Shown here: one piece after another, positions 28,423-32,139 of the stretch
Layout: each line of letters begins with the position of its first letter
Position numbering within the stretch: the stretch's first letter is position 1
DNA from: Actinomycetota bacterium
GTDB lineage: Bacteria > Actinomycetota > Actinomycetes > Propionibacteriales > Propionibacteriaceae
DNA length: 32,139 nt
Assembly (NCBI GenBank): GCA_020161755.1
Contig: JAIUOS010000037.1
Location: 1-32,139, forward strand
Direction: 5' to 3'
The notes under the pieces: model-generated
What the model saw: the letters and a program-made list of their open reading frames with translations, nothing else
Databases searched by the model: none
Told to the model about the DNA's origin: nothing
Position numbers and translations under genes: made by a program

Positions 28423-29637
28423 TCACTGCAGTTCGCCGGTCTTCTTCGCGACCCACTTGCCGCCGTCCACCGCGTAGACGGTCAGCACGCGGGACACCGA
28501 GTCGCCGTACTGGTCGAACGCGACCTTGCCGGTGGCGCCTTCGAAGCTGACGCTGGCCATCGCGTCGATCGTGCCCTGCCGGGCCGACTTGGCGTCGGAC
28601 GCGGACGCGAGGCTGACCTTGAGCGCGTTGATGATGGCGTTGGCTGCGTCGTAGGCGTACGCGCCGTAGGCGGAGTAGCCCTCGGAGAAGCCGGCCTTCT
28701 GGTAGCCCTCGAGGAAGGCCTTGGCCGAGTCGAGGGTCTCAACCGGGGCACCCACCGACGTGGCCAGGTCGCCGTCCGCACCGCCGAGCTTGATGAAGTT
28801 GCCGTCGTAGATGCCGTCGCCGCCCATCAGCGGGACCTTCAGACCGGCGCCCTTCATCTGCTTGCTGAGCGGACCGGCCTCGGAGTACACGCCGCCGTAG
28901 TAGACGACCTCGGGAGCCGCGGTCTGCACCTTGGAGATGACCGAGGAGAAGTTGTCGTCGTCGGGGTTGATGGTCTCGGCGTCGACGACCTCGCCGCCGC
29001 CGGCCTTGAACGCCTTGGCGAACTCGGTCACCAGGCCCTGGCCGTACGGGGTCTTGTCGTGGATCGTCGCGACCTTCTTGATGCCCTCACCGAGCAGGTA
29101 CTGCGCGGCGAACGGGCCCTGCACGTCGTCGGTGGTGCAGGTGCGGAAGTAGTTCGCGTTCGGCCGCTTGGGAGCGGTCAGGTAGTCCGCGCCGCGGGTC
29201 AGGGCAGGGTTGGTGTTGGCCGGGGACACCTGGACGATCTTGGCGGCGTCCAGCACCGGGATGGTGCTCTGAGCGACGCCGGAGTTCAGGGTGCCGACCA
29301 CGCCGACCACCTGGTCGTCGGACGCGAGCTTGGTGGCCGCGTTCTTGCCGACGTCAGGCGTGGCCTGGTCGTCCTCGGCGGCGAGCTCGAGCTTCCAGCC
29401 CGGGATGGCGTTGGTGTCGTTGGCCTGCCGGATGGCGAGGTCGACGGAGTTGCGGATGCCGAGGCCCATCGCCGACAGGTCACCCGACAGCGGTGCGATC
29501 ACGCCGATCTTCGCGACCTTCGTGGCTCCACCGGTCGAGCCGCCCGTGGACGCCTCTGTCCGGGAGCCGCAACCCGTGAAAGCCAGCGACGCCGCGACCA
29601 GCGCGACCCCGACGAGCTTGAACGAACGATTGTTCAC
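28423..29637 (-). CDS. livK: Branched-chain amino acid ABC transporter substrate-binding lipoprotein
   Basis: Extracellular type I periplasmic-binding-fold protein delivering leucine, isoleucine or valine to the Liv permease. The 404-residue precursor has an N-terminal signal LVGVALVAASLAFTGC; Cys23 is the probable lipidated residue. A Ser/Gly/Thr-rich linker follows, then KIGVIAPLSGDLSAMGLGI and the Peripla_BP_6 fold (GVVGTLNSGVAQSTIPVL; TIHDKTPYGQGLV). GTG at 29637 was chosen for AGGAGG 4 nt upstream and because it starts just before the signal peptide. First gene of the liv operon. Upstream DNA carries direct repeats. Exact amino acid specificity cannot be read from sequence. Confidence 0.94.
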   Translation of the reverse strand: MNNRSFKLVGVALVAASLAFTGCGSRTEASTGGSTGGATKVAKIGVIAPLSGDLSAMGLGIRNSVDLAIRQANDTNAIPGWKLELAAEDDQATPDVGKNAATKLASDDQVVGVVGTLNSGVAQSTIPVLDAAKIVQVSPANTNPALTRGADYLTAPKRPNANYFRTCTTDDVQGPFAAQYLLGEGIKKVATIHDKTPYGQGLVTEFAKAFKAGGGEVVDAETINPDDDNFSSVISKVQTAAPEVVYYGGVYSEAGPLSKQMKGAGLKVPLMGGDGIYDGNFIKLGGADGDLATSVGAPVETLDSAKAFLEGYQKAGFSEGYSAYGAYAYDAANAIINALKVSLASASDAKSARQGTIDAMASVSFEGATGKVAFDQYGDSVSRVLTVYAVDGGKWVAKKTGELQ

Positions 29638-29717
29638 ACTTCCTCCTTGTGAGCATTCCTGTGCCCGGCCCCCCAGCCGAGTTGGGTGAAGGGTACGGTG
29701 CGTGAGCCATTCGAGCA

Positions 29718-29777
29718 CCTAGATATCTCAACTTTGTTACAGAACCGTTGTGTCGTGCGGTGTTACCGAATCGTTGT
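29718..29777 (-). promoter_or_regulatory. liv operon control region with 26-bp-spaced direct repeats
   Basis: This is the most AT-rich stretch of the window. On the plus strand GTTAC-N6-GTTGT occurs at 29736-29751 (to 29751) and again at 29762-29777, a start-to-start spacing of 26 bp. The two copies lie upstream of the likely liv promoter, near ATATCTAG at about 29720. They are candidate regulator half-sites. The remainder of the 225-bp gap before hemW holds no gene. Confidence 0.5.
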
Positions 29778-29862
29778 ATTCAGCCGCCGGGGTTCCGAAA
29801 TCAGCCCGTCGAACCGCCCGAGTACTGCGAATCCCGCCGTGGGGAGGCCTGCTGGGTTCGAT

Positions 29863-31074
29863 TCAATCCAGCAGGTCGCGGATCACCGCGTCGGCGAGCA
29901 GCCGTCCGGCCGTCGTGAGCCGCGCGCGTCCGTCCTCGACCACCGCCAGCCCGCCTGCGACGAGCGCCGGGACGCGCGCCTGCTCGGCCGCGGTCAGCAC
30001 GTCCAGCGGCAGCCCGGCGGAGAGCCGGAGTTCGAGCAGGACGCGCTCGACCCGCCGCTCGTCGGTGGTGAGCACTTCGCGGGCCTCGGCGGGGCTCTCC
30101 CCCGCCGCCAGCCGGGCGCTGTAGGTGCGGGGGTGCCGGACGTTCCACCAGCGCACCCCGTTTGCGTGCGAGTGTGCGCCGGGGCCGAACCCCCACCAGT
30201 CGTGGCCCAGCCAGTACGCCAGGTTGTGCCGGGACTCCTGGCCCGGCCGGGCCCAGTTGCTGACCTCGTAGGCGCGGTAGCCGGCGGCGGCCAGCCGCTC
30301 CTCGGCGAGCAGGTAGCAGTCGGCGTGGAAGTCCTCGTCAGGTGCCGGCAGCTCCCCGCGTCCGATCCGTGCGCCGAGCCGGGTGCCGGGCTCCACGATC
30401 AGGGAGTACGCGCTGACGTGGTCGGGGTCGTAGCCCAGGGCGGTGTCGAGGCTGGCGGTCCAGTCGCCGATCGTCTCGGTCGGGCTGCCGTAGATCAGGT
30501 CGACGCTCACCGAGCCGAAACCCGCCGCCCGGGCCTGCGCCACGACCTCGCCGACCCGGCCGGGCGTGTGCCGTCGGTCGAGCACGGCCAGGACGCCGGG
30601 GCGCGATGACTGCATGCCCAGCGACAGCCGGGTGAACCCGGCGGCGACGAGGGTGTCGAGGTAGGCCCGGTCGACGGACTCGGGGTTGGCCTCGGTGGTC
30701 ACCTCGGCGCCCGGCGCGAGCGGGAAGCGCGCGCGGACGGCGTCCAGCAGCCCCGAGAGGGCGGGCGCGGCCAGCATGGTGGGCGTGCCGCCGCCGAAGA
30801 ACACGCTCTGCACCGCCGACGGCTCGCCCAGGACGTCCCGGGCGAGGTCGAGTTCCGCGCGCACCGCCGCCAGGTAGGCCTCCTGGCTCGCGCCGGGCGC
30901 CGCGCCGAGTTCGGCGGCGGTGTAGGTGTTGAAGTCGCAGTAGCCGCACCGGCTCGCACAGAACGGCACGTGCACGTACAGGCTGAGCGGACGTCCGGGC
31001 AGCCCGGCCCGCGCCTCCGGCGGCAGCTGCCCGTCCGGCGGCGCCGGCTGGCCCTCGGGCGGGGTGGACGGCAC
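29863..31074 (-). CDS. hemW: Radical SAM heme chaperone HemW (HemN-like)
   Basis: Radical SAM protein, 403 residues, related to coproporphyrinogen dehydrogenase HemN but of the shorter HemW group, which binds heme and acts in heme trafficking. The 4Fe-4S motif CASRCGYCDF has Cys39, Cys43 and Cys46. FFGGGTPT and TTEANPESVD follow, with the C-terminal HemN_C region (HNLAYWLGHDWWGFGPGAHS). True HemN activity should not be assumed. GTG at 31074 lies 14 nt after the mtnP stop, and the first 28 residues are Pro-rich and non-conserved, so a later start is possible. The lepA-hemW order is conserved in actinobacteria; here mtnP is placed between them. Confidence 0.93.
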   Translation of the reverse strand: MPSTPPEGQPAPPDGQLPPEARAGLPGRPLSLYVHVPFCASRCGYCDFNTYTAAELGAAPGASQEAYLAAVRAELDLARDVLGEPSAVQSVFFGGGTPTMLAAPALSGLLDAVRARFPLAPGAEVTTEANPESVDRAYLDTLVAAGFTRLSLGMQSSRPGVLAVLDRRHTPGRVGEVVAQARAAGFGSVSVDLIYGSPTETIGDWTASLDTALGYDPDHVSAYSLIVEPGTRLGARIGRGELPAPDEDFHADCYLLAEERLAAAGYRAYEVSNWARPGQESRHNLAYWLGHDWWGFGPGAHSHANGVRWWNVRHPRTYSARLAAGESPAEAREVLTTDERRVERVLLELRLSAGLPLDVLTAAEQARVPALVAGGLAVVEDGRARLTTAGRLLADAVIRDLLD

Positions 31075-31088
31075 GCTCGATGGACCCG

Positions 31089-31904
31089 TCAGGGCAGCTC
31101 GAAGCCGAGCTGCTGGCCGTCGAGCGCGTGGCGGCAGGTGCAGGTGGCGGTCGCGTCCGCCTCGTGGGCGGGTAGCGCGGCGATGACGCGGGTCAGCAGC
31201 GCCTTCATGCGTTCGATGTTGCCGGCGAACTGCGCGAGCACCTCGGCGTGGGTGACGGCCTCACCCGCCTCCACGCCGGCGTCGTGGTCGGTGACCAGGC
31301 AGACGGTCGAGTAGCACAGGGCCAGTTCGCGAGCCACGATCGCCTCCGGCATGCCGGTCATGCCGACGATGGTGCCGCCGGCAGCCGCGTTCATCCGCGA
31401 CTCCGCGCGGGTGGAGAAGCGCGGGCCGTTGATCACCACGAGCGTGCCGCCGTCGACGGGCCGCACGTCCGCGTCTGAGGCAGCCACGATGGCGGCGCGG
31501 CCCCGCGGGCAGTACGGGTCGGCGAACGCCACGTGCACGACGTGGCCGGCGGTCTCGTGGACGGTGTGCGGGCGGCCCCAGGTGCGGTCGATCACCTGGT
31601 CGGGCACCACGAACGTGCCCGGACCGAGTTCGGGACGCAGCGAACCGACGGCGGCCGGGGCCAGCACCTGGCGGACGCCGACGCTGCGCAGCGCCCACAG
31701 GTTCGCGCGGTAGTTCACCGCGTGCGGCGGGAACTCGTGGTGGCGGCCGTGGCGGGGCACGAACGCGACCCGGCGTCCGGCCACCTCACCGATCGTGAGC
31801 GGGGCGCTGGGTGGGCCGAAGGGGGTGTCGGGCAGCACCGTGGTGGCGTCGGCGAGGAACGAGTACAACCCGCTGCCGCCGATGATGCCGATCTCCGCGT
31901 CCAT
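31089..31904 (-). CDS. mtnP: S-methyl-5'-thioadenosine phosphorylase
   Basis: Phosphorolytic cleavage of methylthioadenosine to adenine and methylthioribose-1-phosphate in methionine salvage; the purine nucleoside phosphorylase family. 271 residues with phosphate-binding GIIGGSGLY near the start, RHGRHHEFPPHAVNYRANLWAL, the GPRFSTRAESRM loop and the base-site GMTGMPEAIVARELALCYST followed by TDHDAG. The Asp in TDHD favours 6-aminopurine (adenine) substrates; methylthioinosine specificity cannot be fully excluded. ATG at 31904 is preceded 7 nt away by TAGGCT, a likely leaderless promoter. Cotranscribed with hemW. Confidence 0.93.
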   Translation of the reverse strand: MDAEIGIIGGSGLYSFLADATTVLPDTPFGPPSAPLTIGEVAGRRVAFVPRHGRHHEFPPHAVNYRANLWALRSVGVRQVLAPAAVGSLRPELGPGTFVVPDQVIDRTWGRPHTVHETAGHVVHVAFADPYCPRGRAAIVAASDADVRPVDGGTLVVINGPRFSTRAESRMNAAAGGTIVGMTGMPEAIVARELALCYSTVCLVTDHDAGVEAGEAVTHAEVLAQFAGNIERMKALLTRVIAALPAHEADATATCTCRHALDGQQLGFELP

Positions 31905-31911
31905 GCCGGAG

Positions 31912-31917
31912 AGCCTA
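31912..31917 (-). promoter_or_regulatory. -10 element of mtnP (leaderless promoter)
   Basis: TAGGCT followed by 7 nt and the ATG at 31904, with no Shine-Dalgarno. Same hexamer and geometry as the MBL-fold gene promoter. Confidence 0.55.
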
Positions 31918-31946
31918 TTGCGTCGGCGGCGCCACCCCACCACCCC

Positions 31947-32014
31947 CGAACGCCACCGTTTCGGCCAAACGCCACCGCCTGGGCTGGAGCATTTGACCGA
32001 AACGGTGGCGTTCG
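31947..32014. repeat. Palindromic repeat (AACGCCACCG family)
   Basis: Perfect 18-nt inverted arms (31947-31964 and 31997-32014), extendable to 23 nt with one mismatch. The loop contains a third copy of AAACGCCACCG. It lies between the lepA stop and the mtnP promoter and may terminate lepA. It differs by one base in the core from the element at 3191-3264. Confidence 0.85.
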
Positions 32015-32025
32015 GCGAGTGAGGC

Positions 32026-32139
32026 CTACTTCTTCTTGTCCGGGGACTCGCCGGTGGACAGCGCGGCGACGAACGCCTCCTGGGGCACCTCGACGCGGCC
32101 GACCATCTTCATCCGCTTCTTGCCCTCCTTCTGCTTCTC
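32026..32139 (-). CDS. lepA: Elongation factor 4 (LepA), C-terminal end (runs off right edge)
   Basis: The visible 37 residues read [20 protein letters not shown] followed by [17 protein letters not shown] and a TAG stop. The KKRMK-GRVE(V/I)PQEAF pattern is the conserved LepA C-terminal end, which reaches into the ribosomal peptidyl-transferase centre. Most of this translational GTPase lies outside the window. The lepA-hemW-hrcA order fits actinobacteria. Confidence 0.9.
   Translation of the reverse strand, partial: EKQKEGKKRMKMVGRVEVPQEAFVAALSTGESPDKKK

Noticed and set aside
24779-29652. Several long plus-strand open frames across the liv operon
   Set aside because: All are antisense to well-supported liv genes and lack recognisable domains.

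Overview
This window is a gene-dense, very high-GC chromosomal segment of an actinobacterium. The core order lepA - hemW - hrcA - dnaJ - rsmE - phoH - ybeY - corC - era is the classical actinobacterial arrangement, and DUF3097, DUF5302, DUF5709 and DUF3352 proteins are all actinobacterial families. Composition and gene content would suit the Propionibacteriales, but the sequence alone does not fix the family. No rRNA, tRNA, CRISPR array, insertion sequence or prophage was seen. The only mobile-type element is an intein inside phoH.

Layout, left to right (most genes on the minus strand): argG (N-terminal part, runs off the left edge); a hypothetical protein; leuA, preceded by an unlisted 17-residue leader peptide with three consecutive Leu codons; a large palindromic repeat; era and a CorC/HlyC-type CBS-domain protein, which overlap by ATGA; a divergent pair of a YczE-like membrane protein and a YczR-like MocR regulator; ybeY and an intein-containing phoH; a palindrome; proline iminopeptidase and a DUF5709 protein; a YhhQ-type queuosine-precursor transporter (plus strand); two tandem zinc-ribbon/DUF3352 membrane proteins; a 78-bp tandem repeat that duplicates the 3' end of tgt; tgt - rsmE - dnaJ - hrcA with a CIRCE element; an MBL-fold hydrolase (plus strand); a 68-bp perfect palindrome; DUF5302; an inositol-monophosphatase-family enzyme; DUF3097; the complete livK-livH-livM-livG-livF branched-chain amino acid ABC operon; hemW; mtnP; a palindrome; and the C-terminus of lepA at the right edge.

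Functional links: hrcA-dnaJ-rsmE-tgt is a heat-shock, ribosome and tRNA modification operon. phoH-ybeY-corC-era is the ribosome-maturation cluster. Tgt and the YhhQ transporter point to queuosine-precursor salvage. leuA and the liv operon both concern branched-chain amino acids.

The most interesting signals are a putative leucine-responsive translational attenuator of leuA, in which one middle segment can pair either with the leader ORF or with the leuA Shine-Dalgarno; a phoH intein that matches the class 3 pattern (Ala1, Trp-Cys-Thr triad, +1 Thr) and carries LAGLIDADG motifs; a tgt stop codon lying inside a tandem repeat; two families of long intergenic palindromes; and repeated use of leaderless promoters (TAnnnT, then 6-8 nt, then ATG or GTG).
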